Program-made: the position numbers and the translations under genes
Shown here: one piece after another, positions 1 to 9,126 of the stretch
How positions within the stretch are numbered: position 1 is the stretch's first letter
How the letters are laid out: the number at the start of each line of letters is the position of its first letter
Notes under the pieces: model-generated
The model's database searches: none
The model's input: the letters and a program-made list of their open reading frames with translations, nothing else
What the model was told of the DNA's origin: nothing
Assembly: GCF_023035875.1 (NCBI RefSeq)
Contig: NZ_CP075391.1
Span: 45,608 to 109,607 of the forward strand
Length of the DNA stretch: 64,000 nt
Direction of reading: 5' to 3'
Origin: Borrelia puertoricensis
Lineage (GTDB): Bacteria; Spirochaetota; Spirochaetia; Borreliales; Borreliaceae

Positions 1-335
1 GATCGTTGTTCTTCTAGCTTAACTTTTGACTTTGATTCACCCTGTTTACTTTCAACCCTATTACCTTCAACCTTTTTGTTTTTAATATCTTTATCTATAT
101 TTGGTGATTTTGCTAAATCTCCACTCACTGACTTACTCTTTGACTGACGTAAAACTGAAGTTTTTTTATTAGAAGATAAATTCGAATTTGATTGACTCAA
201 ATCTGAGTAATCCTTTAAACTATCTTCTGCTTGATACCCAAACAGAACCTCTGTAACAACTCCACTTGCTAATTCACCCTGTTTACAAGATAGCATAACG
301 AAGACATATAAAAACACTATACTCAAATCTTGCAT
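1..335 (-). CDS. Lipoprotein of the left array, partial (C-terminus outside window)
   Basis: The gene runs off the left edge; only about 111 N-terminal residues are visible. The start ATG (complement of 333-335) follows an AAAAAAGGAGAAG ribosome-binding site. The leader MQDLSIVFLYVFVMLSC ends in a lipobox with Cys17, so a surface or periplasmic lipoprotein is predicted. The visible mature part is Lys/Ser-rich and disordered, with repeated short motifs (SKSK, KQGE), like the linker that separates the lipid anchor from the helical domain in its neighbour at 601-1533. It belongs by position, strand and leader to the same minus-strand array. Function unknown. Confidence 0.75.
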   Translation of the reverse strand, partial: MQDLSIVFLYVFVMLSCKQGELASGVVTEVLFGYQAEDSLKDYSDLSQSNSNLSSNKKTSVLRQSKSKSVSGDLAKSPNIDKDIKNKKVEGNRVESKQGESKSKVKLEEQR

Positions 336-600
336 AAACTTCTCCTTTTTTAAAGCTTTTACATTAATCAATACTTATTAGTAAATATAATGCAACAGAA
401 TGACATTTACATAGTAAATTGGATAAAATACAATAAAAAATCCTGACTTTCAAATTTTGAAGTTTTTATACTTTTGATTTTGTATAAAATTTAAAAAAAT
501 AAAAATATAAAGATAAACACAAATTCAATATAAATTATTATGAAAAAAAAAATGGGAGTTTAAATTAACTCCCAAATCTAATTAACAAACTAATTAGTCT

Positions 601-1533
601 TCAATTAATCAATAATTGTATATTACCTTCCAGTTCTACAATCAAGTAAGATACCTTCTGAATTTCTTTACCAGCATTATCGCTTAAACCAACAGTGTTC
701 TTTATTGCATCTAAGAGATCTGACTTATCATTTTTTGAGACTAATAATTTTATTTGGTCTTGAATTGTTTTTACTGCATCAGATCTCACTTTTATAAAAT
801 CTTCCAAAAAAGCAGTAATTTTAGCAAGTTTCTCTACATTCTTGCTAGCCTTAATTTTATTTAAGTTACCATTACTTAAATGAATATCAATAATTTTTCT
901 AGTGAAACAGCCAACCTGCCATATGAGCATTAACAAGTTGTCAGCAAGTTTATTCTCAGATATTGTACTATTTTCCTGTGACAAAGGAAGTCCTTTTTGT
1001 AAATTTAACCTATTTAACACCCTCTCCAAATCCCGCACAGTCTCAACATCATGTGCTAAAGCAGCATAAATATCTGCCTGTTGATCTAGAGCAGCAAATC
1101 TTGCGTTTACCTCATTGAAAGGAACTTGCAACGAATGATGATTCGGATTAAATTGACCACGTGCATTGTTAAGTTGTGATCTATAACTAGTTACACTTCT
1201 CTCAAGTTTAGTGTACACTTCCTCTAAATCGTTCTCTGGTGCATTACCTTGAACTTCTTCTGGTGCTTTTGCTAAATCCTCTCTCTGATCATCTCCTGAA
1301 ACTTCTACTGGAACTACTAAGGAATTTTCTACACCACTCCCCCCTGGCACACCACCTTGCAAACTTTCAGCACCTTCCTCTGTTTTGCCTGTTTTGTCTA
1401 AGTTCAAGTAGGTCTTTACAAGATTATCTAAACCCTCTTTAATTGAACCTTGATCTAAGGATATTTTACCTTGTTCACAAGACATCACACCCAAGCAACA
1501 CAACGAATAAAAAATTATACTAATTTTCTTCAT
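601..1533 (-). CDS. Array lipoprotein, helical P35/PFam54-like family
   Basis: This 310-residue protein has leader MKKISIIFYSLCCLGVMSC (lipobox Cys19), a disordered Gly/Glu/Pro-rich linker to about residue 105, then a helical domain. The domain carries family signatures shared along this array: a Y-x-L-x(H/Y)-D-V-E-x-(V/I) motif near residue 160, a L-x-L region, then 'LSNGNLNKI' and a long helix near the C-terminus. I infer relation to the Borrelia 'virulent strain associated lipoproteins' (PFam54/P35 type, some of which bind complement regulators), from memory of the family rather than a search. The start is supported by AAAAAAGGAGAAG. It is the longest array member because of its linker. 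Ligand unknown. Confidence 0.7.
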   Translation of the reverse strand: MKKISIIFYSLCCLGVMSCEQGKISLDQGSIKEGLDNLVKTYLNLDKTGKTEEGAESLQGGVPGGSGVENSLVVPVEVSGDDQREDLAKAPEEVQGNAPENDLEEVYTKLERSVTSYRSQLNNARGQFNPNHHSLQVPFNEVNARFAALDQQADIYAALAHDVETVRDLERVLNRLNLQKGLPLSQENSTISENKLADNLLMLIWQVGCFTRKIIDIHLSNGNLNKIKASKNVEKLAKITAFLEDFIKVRSDAVKTIQDQIKLLVSKNDKSDLLDAIKNTVGLSDNAGKEIQKVSYLIVELEGNIQLLIN

Positions 1534-1583
1534 ATACTTCTCCTTTTTTAAAATTCACATCACATAATATTATATAATATATA

Positions 1584-1615
1584 TTATACTAATTATAATA
1601 TTAAAATTAGTATAA
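1584..1615. repeat. AT-rich inverted repeat with telomere-box-like arms
   Basis: Two perfect 11-base arms, TTATACTAATT and AATTAGTATAA, flank a 10-base AT centre. TTAGTATA is the box-3 motif of Borrelia telomeres, present here head-to-head, but it lies 7 bases from the axis, not about 12 as at the window's right end. It lies about 50-80 bases upstream of the start at 1533, so a promoter or operator role is the plainer explanation. Confidence 0.5.
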
Positions 1616-1923
1616 CATTAAATTCACAAAAAATAAAACCTATAAGCCAATCTACTGTCAAACTATAATAACAATCTTAAATAATTTGCCTAATATAAAT
1701 ATATATTCTAAATTTATTGAATTTAAATTATCCTTCAAACTAGGTTTTTTAATTCTTTGCAAATATTTCGTCCAATATCTCCAAACCAGTTCATTACCCA
1801 GTCTTGGGTTATACCACACCATATTTTACACTCTATTTCAAAATAACACCACTCTTATTCCATTCACCTTACCTCAAACTCAAAAACATGCACTGAAATA
1901 CTCACGCTCAACTTAATCTACAC

Positions 1924-2661
1924 TTAACAAAGACTCCAAATTGTAACGGCAATTGTACTCATTAAACTAACTGCTCGTCCAATATCTCCCTCATAATCAA
2001 CAAGTTCCTTTATTCCCGATAATACGGCTTCTCTAGTCATTCTTGATTCTAAAAATGTTATTTGTAATTTAATTTTAGACATACAATCTTTGCTTATATT
2101 AATAAATTCTTCTAAACTGGTATAAATTTCACTAAGCCTTGATTCACTCTTGGTAGCTCTAATTTGAGCTAAGTGTCCATCACTTAAATAGTAATTTACA
2201 ACGATTCTGATATAATTCGTAATATTATTTAAAATTACCAATAAACTATGAGCAACACTTGCATCAGTATTGATGAAATAAGGACCGTTGAAATCCAATT
2301 TACTAAGTACTCTTCCTAATTGTTTAATAACCTCAACATCATACCCAAGCCCAGCATAAACTTTATCTTGTTTATCTGAAGCAAAAAAATCTGGTGAGAT
2401 TTTTTTGAAAGGAATATTCAATAAAAGCTTACCTAGATCAAAATGATTGTACGCATCTTTAAGCTCCTCTTTGTAAGAATCTACTCTTGTCTTTAATGCA
2501 TAGTAAGCCCTATCTTTGGCACTTATATTAAACGATTGTTGTGAACATTCATTATCTCTTGAGTGGCCCCTTACACTCAATGACTGTTCAACTGGTTTGT
2601 CCTTTGCAAGTCCTTCTAAGTTGTAAGAAATTATACCCATAACTAAACTAGATACTTTCAT
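1924..2661 (-). CDS. Array protein, helical family, atypical leader
   Basis: The protein has 245 residues with the array family's helical domain: 'YAGLGYDVEVIKQLGRVLSKLDF' in pieces around residue 100-125, a 'YLSDGHLAQIRA' segment, and a long C-terminal helix. The N-terminus MKVSSLVMGIISYNLEGLAKD is only weakly hydrophobic and has no lipobox cysteine, unlike most neighbours, so export is doubtful. A strong site (AAGGAGGATTGT) directly precedes the ATG, supporting the start. Either the leader has decayed or the protein is exported without lipidation. Same strand and spacing as the rest of the array. Confidence 0.65.
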   Translation of the reverse strand: MKVSSLVMGIISYNLEGLAKDKPVEQSLSVRGHSRDNECSQQSFNISAKDRAYYALKTRVDSYKEELKDAYNHFDLGKLLLNIPFKKISPDFFASDKQDKVYAGLGYDVEVIKQLGRVLSKLDFNGPYFINTDASVAHSLLVILNNITNYIRIVVNYYLSDGHLAQIRATKSESRLSEIYTSLEEFINISKDCMSKIKLQITFLESRMTREAVLSGIKELVDYEGDIGRAVSLMSTIAVTIWSLC

Positions 2662-2991
2662 ACAATCCTCCTTATTATAGCCTGTTTACTACATAATAAT
2701 ATATATTTTATAGTAATTAATACATACTTATGCTAAGTATAAATATATCAATAATTTAATGAAAAATTATAATTTTAATTGCAACATAAACTGAATAAAC
2801 CTTCCCTAAAGCCTTTTTATTACGCATAAATAATTCAATATCTATCTATACTAAAACATTTTAATACCTAATATTATATAATATAATTACATTTATACAA
2901 GTTAGATCTTATGCTAATGGGATAATTAAAGATTACTTAAAAAGTTAAAGTGCCACAAAGCAAATTGAAGACTCAAAAAAAATTACAGTAT
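2662..2991. promoter_or_regulatory. AT-rich intergenic region with an element recurring in the array
   Basis: No gene is visible. It contains TATTATATAATATAATTACATTTATA at about 2868-2893 (described as one TATTATATAATA block plus ATTACATTTATA), and a near-identical element occurs at about 8850-8876 upstream of the last array gene. I read it as a duplicated promoter region carried along when array genes were copied. A -35/-10 pair cannot be assigned with confidence in such AT-rich sequence. Confidence 0.35.
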
Positions 2992-3804
2992 TTAGTTCCC
3001 AATAAAACACAAAATTATATCTACTATTCTTTTCATAATGACATAAAGTAAATTAATAGTATCTCTATTAATCGAAGCACTTAATTCAACAAGATCTCCA
3101 TGCCTAAGACCATCGACTTGTCCAACAATATCATTAGTAAGTCTCTCCAAAACAAAATCCCTATCAGCATTCTTAACAGCTATTTTGATTAACGCCTTTG
3201 AAAGTTGTTTTATAAACTGCATCCTATAATCCATAGCCGCACCTAAATAAAAATTAATTTTAGTAAGCTCTTCAGCTGTTTTATTAACCTTAAGACGCTC
3301 TAAGGTTGCCTCATCTAAGTTATCATTTAAAAGCGTCTTGAGCAATCTTGCACTATCTGATATATACTCTAATAATCGGGAAGCCTGAAATAAATCTTGA
3401 TTAAAAATATTAACGTCCAAGTTCAATGTATACAATATTAACTTAAGACTATTAATAGCAGTGGGATTATAATTTAAACCTTCATAAATGAAATCTGCAT
3501 TACTATAGACTGGAAATATTTGTGATATAGGAAATTCAAATACAAGCTTATAATCTAAACCTTTAAATGTTCTACTACTGAGAAACTCTTTATACTCATT
3601 TACCATTTTGTAAAGTTTATAAAAAGCTACATGTCTGGAATCAACCTCTATCTGTTCTACCAGTCTTAAACCCATTCTTTGATCACATGGACCTAAATTT
3701 TTTTTCAAATTGCTGTCTACTTCGTCAAATCTTGAACCGTCCGGGTCTCCTTGCTCACAAGCCAGTATAACTAATATATACAATACCATACCAACTTTTC
3801 TCAT
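2992..3804 (-). CDS. Array lipoprotein, helical family
   Basis: A 270-residue predicted lipoprotein with leader MRKVGMVLYILVILAC (Cys16). The helical body shows the array pattern in more divergent form: 'YEGLNYNPTAINSLKLILYTLNLD' in place of the usual Y-x-L-x-Y-D-V-E motif, then 'LNDNLDEATLERLKVNKTAEELTKI' and a C-terminal helix. A cysteine near the C-terminus (in ILCFIGN) is unusual for the group. Ribosome-binding site AGAGGAGAAATATT precedes ATG. The stop lies 56 bases... downstream order on the minus strand is 4671 to 3862 then 3804, so the two genes may be co-transcribed. Function not known. Confidence 0.65.
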   Translation of the reverse strand: MRKVGMVLYILVILACEQGDPDGSRFDEVDSNLKKNLGPCDQRMGLRLVEQIEVDSRHVAFYKLYKMVNEYKEFLSSRTFKGLDYKLVFEFPISQIFPVYSNADFIYEGLNYNPTAINSLKLILYTLNLDVNIFNQDLFQASRLLEYISDSARLLKTLLNDNLDEATLERLKVNKTAEELTKINFYLGAAMDYRMQFIKQLSKALIKIAVKNADRDFVLERLTNDIVGQVDGLRHGDLVELSASINRDTINLLYVIMKRIVDIILCFIGN

Positions 3805-3861
3805 AATATTTCTCCTCTTAAATACATAAATTATTCATCTATGAATAGAATAATAATAAAA

Positions 3862-4671
3862 CTAAGGCATAACTTTTGTAATCTGAGTAACTAATTTTTG
3901 AATATCTCTTACCAAATCACCAATATCACCAATTTTGCTCTTAATTTTGCCATCATTAACAATCTTTTTAAGCTCAGCTTCCATTAATTGTCTATTATCT
4001 CTGACTACGGCTGCCCCACTTATAACCTTTCTAAAATCTCTAATTAGCTCGTCTCTTGATTGCATAAACGAAAATAGCCAAGAAGTAATCTGCGAAATAT
4101 TCTCTATTGTCGCTGCACTGCTAATCCTAACTTCATTTAATTTGTTATCACTCAAACTATTCTCTAAAAGGAAATTATAATATGAAACCTGTTCTAAATT
4201 AAATAACAACATAGAAGCAATGGTTATATCTCTATTTTCCTTATGGGAACCTGGTCTTAAGTCTAATTTAGCAAGTATGTTCTTTAATGCTTGCATAAGT
4301 GTAAGATCACACCCTAAAGCTATATAAATGCTGTAACTCTTACTATTCTTAACTATACCATCATTTGTAATACCATAGCCTGACAATTGCTGAACAATAG
4401 AATTTTTAGAAGCATCAATTACAAAAGGTACATTAAATGAATTACCTAAATATTCATATGCAATCTGATTTCTAAAATACTCTACTAACGACTTCAAATC
4501 ATTATAAGCTTCACTTAGTGTATCTTGTAAAAACGGTACCAGCATAGACATTGAGAAAGGTTCTCCAGTTCTTCTACCTTCCATGAATACTGTGTCACTC
4601 CCACCACCAGCAACACATCCCAACACTAAACCCACCATGCACAATATCATACTAAACCTTTTCATACTCAT
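3862..4671 (-). CDS. Array lipoprotein, helical family (start revised)
   Basis: The frame is open further upstream, but AGGAGAATTTGT directly precedes the ATG at 4671, giving leader MSMKRFSMILCMVGLVLGC with lipobox Cys19; I use this start (269 residues). The mature protein begins with a short Gly/Ser linker, then the helical domain: 'SIYIALGCDLTLMQALKNILAKLDLRPG', 'LENSLSDNKLNEVRISSAATIENISQITSWL', and a C-terminal helix. This is the array architecture with lower identity. It lies 57 bases upstream of the next gene (start 3804) on the same strand. Surface exposure and ligand are unknown. Confidence 0.65.
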   Translation of the reverse strand: MSMKRFSMILCMVGLVLGCVAGGGSDTVFMEGRRTGEPFSMSMLVPFLQDTLSEAYNDLKSLVEYFRNQIAYEYLGNSFNVPFVIDASKNSIVQQLSGYGITNDGIVKNSKSYSIYIALGCDLTLMQALKNILAKLDLRPGSHKENRDITIASMLLFNLEQVSYYNFLLENSLSDNKLNEVRISSAATIENISQITSWLFSFMQSRDELIRDFRKVISGAAVVRDNRQLMEAELKKIVNDGKIKSKIGDIGDLVRDIQKLVTQITKVMP

Positions 4672-4737
4672 ACAAATTCTCCTCTTAATTATCTCACATA
4701 TGTATAACATACAGCATATAATACTTATTATATACAC

Positions 4738-5016
4738 CCTAAATTCTCTTAAATAAAAGATTTTCTCTTATAAACCAATTAATCATTCTTCTTTATTTGA
4801 AAAATATAAACCTTTAACCTCAAAATCCTTACTTGCACTTATAAAAACTAAAGTAAAAATCATCCTCTATTAAGCAATAATCATATCACGCTCAAACAAT
4901 GCTATAATATTAAACAATAAGATCATGAATATTATGGAACAGACTATTTAAGTATTACGTACTAGTTAGCAAAAATACCCCCATTTGACACCTTTACAAC
5001 ATTTTCCTGAAACTCA
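4738..5016. other. Intergenic, AT-rich, no gene seen
   Basis: The stretch holds only short stop-rich frames. It is the upstream region of the gene starting at 4671. No convincing hairpin or conserved element was found. Confidence 0.4.
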
Positions 5017-5616
5017 TCATAAAAGATCAACTAACTCTATGATATCAAATAAAAGATAATGAATATTGCGCATCCCCTTATTAAGCCTTGCATCCGAATT
5101 AGAGATAACTCTATTTAACTCATTTAATATATCATCTTCATTAGTTTTTGATGCAGCCGATAATATAACGGACTTAAGTTGAGGTACTAAATCTTTTACC
5201 ATCTCTATAAACTGAACTAAATACTGAGTAATTATATTAAGGTCCTTTATATCTCTAGACTTAAGCATTTCTAATTTTATCTTATTTAAAACATCCTCAA
5301 AAAGAGTCTGAATTGAATGCGCAATATGCATTAACCCGTTTAATAAATTAGTAACAACTCTTGTATCTCTATCACCTAAATGTTTAAAGTTCAACTTATC
5401 AAACACTTTACCTAAGCTACAAATAACCTCAACATCATACCCTAATGCCTCATAAACTTCACCCATATCTGATGGATAATAAACCTCATTTAATGCTCCC
5501 TTGAAATAAACATTCAACTCTTTGGGATAAAATGCAACTCGTTTATCTTCAAGTTCTTCTTTAAATCTTATCAGTACATTAGTAAGGCTCTCAAAAACTG
5601 TATCTACTTCATTCAT
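5017..5616 (-). CDS. Leaderless array paralogue, helical family (start revised)
   Basis: About 199 residues from the ATG at 5616 (MNEVDTVFESL...), which sits right behind AAAAAGGAGAAATGT, the site that precedes signal peptides elsewhere in the array. From this start there is no signal peptide, lipobox or membrane segment, so a cytoplasmic location is predicted. The domain is intact: 'YEALGYDVEVICSLGKVFDKLNFKH', 'SDRDTRV' region, long helices and a C-terminal 'IHYLLFDI-ELVDLL'. It is a close paralogue of the neighbour 5799-6407, especially in the C-terminal two thirds, so the pair arose by recent tandem duplication. Function unknown. Confidence 0.7.
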   Translation of the reverse strand: MNEVDTVFESLTNVLIRFKEELEDKRVAFYPKELNVYFKGALNEVYYPSDMGEVYEALGYDVEVICSLGKVFDKLNFKHLGDRDTRVVTNLLNGLMHIAHSIQTLFEDVLNKIKLEMLKSRDIKDLNIITQYLVQFIEMVKDLVPQLKSVILSAASKTNEDDILNELNRVISNSDARLNKGMRNIHYLLFDIIELVDLL

Positions 5617-5798
5617 ACATTTCTCCTTTTTCCTACACATACCATCTACTATTTTGTCGCGTTCACACATTTATTAACATATTTATTATTTATATTATTT
5701 ATAATTAAATATATAATATATTACATAATTAATATTAACCCTTATGAAAATTCTCTCTCACTTAAAAAACTAAAAAAATAGCAATTTCCTGCAATTTA

Positions 5799-6407
5799 TT
5801 ATAAAAGATCAATTAACTCCATGATATCAAATAAAAGATAATGAATACTACGCATTCCCCTATTAAGCTTTGCATCTGAACTAGAGACAATTTTATTTAA
5901 CTCATTTAATATATCATCTTCATTGGTCTTTGATGCAGCTGATAATATAATATCCTTAACCTGAGACATCAAATCTTTTACCATCTCTATAAACTGAACT
6001 AGATACTGAATAATTTTCTCAAAGTCACATACATCTCTAGACTTAAGCATCTCTAATTTTGTTTGGTTTAAAACATCCTTAAAGAGTGTCTGAATTGAAT
6101 ATGCAACACGCATTAAACCGTTTAAAAAATTAGTAACAACCCTTGTATCTCTATCGCTTACATGTCTGAAGTTTAATTTATCAAAAATTGTACCTAATTT
6201 ACCCATGATTTCAAAATCATATCTCAACATCGTATAAATTTTGTCCCGATCTGACTGATAATAAACGATATTTTCTAATGTTCCCTTGAAATCAATACTT
6301 AATTGAGCCTCTTTGGAAATAAATGCAGCCCGTTCACTCTCAAGTTCTTCTCTGAACTCGATTAATATCCTTCGAAGATCATTAAAAACTTGATCTTTTC
6401 CAGCCAT
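5799..6407 (-). CDS. Leaderless array paralogue, helical family (start revised)
   Basis: About 202 residues. The ATG at 6407 (MAGKDQVFNDLRR...) follows AAAAAAAAGGAGAAATAT; the open frame upstream (MCVKKKEKY) has no hydrophobic core and overlaps the ribosome-binding site, so it is probably untranslated. There is therefore no leader. The helical domain matches 5017-5616 closely: 'DRDTRVVTNFLNGLMRVAYSIQTLF', 'SKTNEDDILNELNKI', ending 'IHYLLFDIMELIDLL'. Two neighbouring genes missing the export signal in the same way suggests the deletion came before the duplication. Confidence 0.7.
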   Translation of the reverse strand: MAGKDQVFNDLRRILIEFREELESERAAFISKEAQLSIDFKGTLENIVYYQSDRDKIYTMLRYDFEIMGKLGTIFDKLNFRHVSDRDTRVVTNFLNGLMRVAYSIQTLFKDVLNQTKLEMLKSRDVCDFEKIIQYLVQFIEMVKDLMSQVKDIILSAASKTNEDDILNELNKIVSSSDAKLNRGMRSIHYLLFDIMELIDLL

Positions 6408-6651
6408 ATATTTCTCCTTTTTTTTTACACACACACCATTTACAACTAGTCTACTACTAGAATATATATTATATAATATAATTAAAATTTATTACTTTAA
6501 TCTTAAAAAGATAATTTCCCTCTCAGAATTAGCATAAATTTAAATTACTAAATAACCAAAATTCATTAAAAAATGAAAATATCCAAAATAAAGTAGACAA
6601 AAAATAGACTTTTGTCTATTTTAAATAATCACAAATAACTCTAAATACTAT

Positions 6652-7401
6652 TTAACTATCCCACTTAAATGTATCTTTAAGTTTAAATTCAATTTTAAAC
6701 ACATTGTCTACAAGCCTAACTAAAATCTCTTTTGAGAGATCGCCTTGCTCGTCACTAAGCGTCTTTAAATAATTTATCATGGCTGATTTATCACCTCGCT
6801 TTGCTGCTGCTGTTTTTATTACTCTTCTAATTTTAGACATCACATCGACCCTTCCTTGAACAAACTGATCTAGATAATAAGTAATCTTATCAAGCAAATC
6901 AACAAGACCTAACTCAAGAAGAAAACTGTTCCTAATTCTAGCTAATCTTCTCTTACTTAAATGCTTATGGAACAATTTAATTGCTAAGTCTGTAATACTA
7001 GTTAAATGATTCAAAATACTAACAGCAATAGCAATATCATTAGAATTGCTTTTGTCTTTCAAATCTAATGTATCAAATACCTCTCTCAATCGCTCAATAA
7101 CTTTAGAATTATTCCCTAGTGTAGTAGCAATGCTACGCTTGGTAGCCTTTTCTTCAGCTAGTAATAATACAGAAGGATAAGTTTGATCTTTAAATAATAA
7201 AATACTATCCAGATGAACTGACTCAAGCTCAGCTATAAGTTTTCTCCTGTAATTATCGACTTTACTTTTGAATTTACTGTAAGCCCGATGCGCTTTTGGG
7301 CTTAAGAATGATTCACAGTCTGATGTACACGACAAACACATCATTAAAAACAAACTCAAAACACTAATTACCCATACCACACTAAGTATCTTCATATACA
7401 T
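6652..7401 (-). CDS. Array lipoprotein, helical family
   Basis: A 249-residue protein whose long hydrophobic leader ends ...LFLMMCLSC (Cys25 from the first ATG; Cys22 is an alternative). Two in-frame ATGs (7401 and 7395) follow AAAAAAGGAGAG; the second has better spacing. The helical body keeps 'SILNHLTSITDLAIKLFHKHLSKRRLARIRNS' and 'DQFVQGRVDVMSKIRRVIKTAAAKRGDKSAM', aligned with the 'LSDG-LA-IR' and C-terminal helix segments of the other members. The 'YDVE' motif is replaced by 'LGNNSKVIERL'. Predicted surface lipoprotein of unknown function. Confidence 0.65.
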   Translation of the reverse strand: MYMKILSVVWVISVLSLFLMMCLSCTSDCESFLSPKAHRAYSKFKSKVDNYRRKLIAELESVHLDSILLFKDQTYPSVLLLAEEKATKRSIATTLGNNSKVIERLREVFDTLDLKDKSNSNDIAIAVSILNHLTSITDLAIKLFHKHLSKRRLARIRNSFLLELGLVDLLDKITYYLDQFVQGRVDVMSKIRRVIKTAAAKRGDKSAMINYLKTLSDEQGDLSKEILVRLVDNVFKIEFKLKDTFKWDS

Positions 7402-7439
7402 ACTCTCCTTTTTTCACCTATACAGCATTTGTATATCTT

Positions 7440-8060
7440 TTTTATAAATCCACTGCTGCGACTAATGTAATTTTATATTCAATTATAGACTAAAGCTAAT
7501 ATCAACTTCAAATTTACTATTTAAGCACAACTTTTAACTAACTCCTTAACTGAAACAACAGTGATACGCTAATAGCATTACTATCTATATTGGTAATCTG
7601 ACAAGCTGAAATTGCAATATTATGTAAAGAAAATAACATATCATAACTTAAACCTAAAAACTTTTTCATGATTCCCTTAATAAAGAGTTGTATACACACA
7701 TAGGTGCCAGTTACTCTGTAACTCACTTAATATTTTATATATCTTATATAAATTTAATCAAATTAAGAGCAGCAGAAATTGTAACACCCTCTCCAAGCAC
7801 CAAAAACCTGTCGACCTATGATGTATAACCGAAATTGCAAGAGAATATAAATAATACCAACATAAAAAAGTAAATTTTAACATTTTTACAAAATTTTCAT
7901 GCAAAAAACTAAAAAAATACCTAAAAGATACAAATTTAATCATACTTTTAGGCATATACAAACTAAAGGAGAATAACAAAGTAAAGGACAAAGTACTTTA
8001 AACCACATTGTACGCGTTTAAAAGGACAAAATAAAACACAAAAAGTCCAAACACTTTTTG
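7440..8060 (-). pseudogene. Degenerate remnants of array genes
   Basis: Two short minus-strand open frames (7538-7726 and 7758-7991) lack leaders and ribosome-binding sites. They resemble each other at their C-termini (LHNIAISACQ versus LYSLAISVIHH). The flanking sequences 7430-7480 and 7730-7790 also share a TATATCTT...TATAAAT...GCAGC/GCTGC...GTAA pattern. I read the stretch as successive decayed 5' and 3' ends of array members, not as coding. Confidence 0.35.
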
Positions 8061-8075
8061 CTACTTAAATATTAT

Positions 8076-8777
8076 TTAACTATCTTTGAAATCCTCCCTA
8101 GACATTTCTCTTACAAAAGGAACACTTGATTTAATCATCCCATCATCAATAATATTCTTTAACTTTTGCAAAATATTTTGGTTGGCAATAGCTAGATCTA
8201 TTGTCAATTTCCGCCCCATCACTTGCGAAACTGCCTCTTCTCCCATAGCCATTGCCCTTTTCAAATTAAAAGTGATTATAGAAATAATACCTGCATTTCT
8301 GATGATACTATTTCCAGTCAAATTTGCATCACTCGAATGCTCATTAAGGATTTCATCAATTGGTTCTGTAAATTCCTTGAAAAGACATAATAAATCATAA
8401 ACTATCTCTGTATCTCCAGCCGTGTAATCATAGGATAAGTCTAATCTCTTAGAGATTTTAGCCAATTTTTTGCTGACTGTAACATAATATCCAAACACAT
8501 TATAAACATTAATCTTAGACTCTAAACGTTGAAACAATGGTATAAATTTATAAAAAGGAATATTAAAATTATAATTGTTTTGTTGAAAATTAATGATTGC
8601 ATTGTTAAATTCATCTTTAAATGTTTTTACTGCTCCATTAAGTAAACTGCAAGCATTATCTCTCACTTCAATGTCTCTTTGGGATAGATTTGAGAAGTTA
8701 TAAAGAAAATTATAAAACAGTATAGTCACAATAAATGATATAAAAAAAATACCAAGTATAACACATATTTTCTTCAC
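8076..8777 (-). CDS. Array protein with N-terminal membrane anchor
   Basis: The 233-residue protein starts MKKICVILGIFFISFIVTILFYNFLYNF, a long hydrophobic segment with no lipobox, so it is probably an uncleaved membrane anchor. The rest follows the array plan: 'NVFGYYVTVSKKLAKISKRLDLSYD' replaces the Y-x-L-x-Y-D-V-E segment, followed by 'LNEHSSDANLTGNSIIRNAGIISIITFNL' and a C-terminal helix. Last array member before the nrd operon; its upstream region (8800-8880) carries the same TTATATAATA/ATTACATTTATA element as 2868-2893. Function unknown. Confidence 0.65.
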   Translation of the reverse strand: MKKICVILGIFFISFIVTILFYNFLYNFSNLSQRDIEVRDNACSLLNGAVKTFKDEFNNAIINFQQNNYNFNIPFYKFIPLFQRLESKINVYNVFGYYVTVSKKLAKISKRLDLSYDYTAGDTEIVYDLLCLFKEFTEPIDEILNEHSSDANLTGNSIIRNAGIISIITFNLKRAMAMGEEAVSQVMGRKLTIDLAIANQNILQKLKNIIDDGMIKSSVPFVREMSREDFKDS

Positions 8778-9126
8778 AAAGCATTCCCCTTCTCAAAATC
8801 ATATAATATACTAACATCAATAACTATATAATATATCTTGATATTTATCATTATATAATAAAATTACATTTATAAAACAGTTTAATTTAAAAAAATTATT
8901 AAAAAATTATACAAATTATTACATTTTCTTAACCACTCTAACAAACAAGCAAATACAATGAACTAAAACCCACTAGAAGAGGATTTTTAATTCAAATTAA
9001 ATACAAACCAAATTCGAAAATTCATATAAAACTTTAAAAAAAGAGACAAAAAAACATAAAAAAAGTTAAAAACTTCAAACCAAAAGTTAAAATTAAAAAA
9101 GTTAAAATCAAAATAGGAAATAAAAT
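8778..9126. other. Intergenic with promoter region and GTTAAAA repeats
   Basis: The left part is the upstream region of the gene starting at 8777. At about 9060-9110 there are three copies of AAGTTAAAA-like sequence in an A-rich run downstream of nrdF. No gene and no clear terminator hairpin are visible. Confidence 0.4.

Noticed and set aside
1686..1916. Plus-strand 76-codon open frame between array genes
   Set aside because: It lies in low-complexity AT sequence, lacks a ribosome-binding site and has no recognisable composition of a real protein.
7538..7991. Two real small genes
   Set aside because: No ribosome-binding site, leader or conserved domain; they resemble degraded ends of neighbouring array genes.
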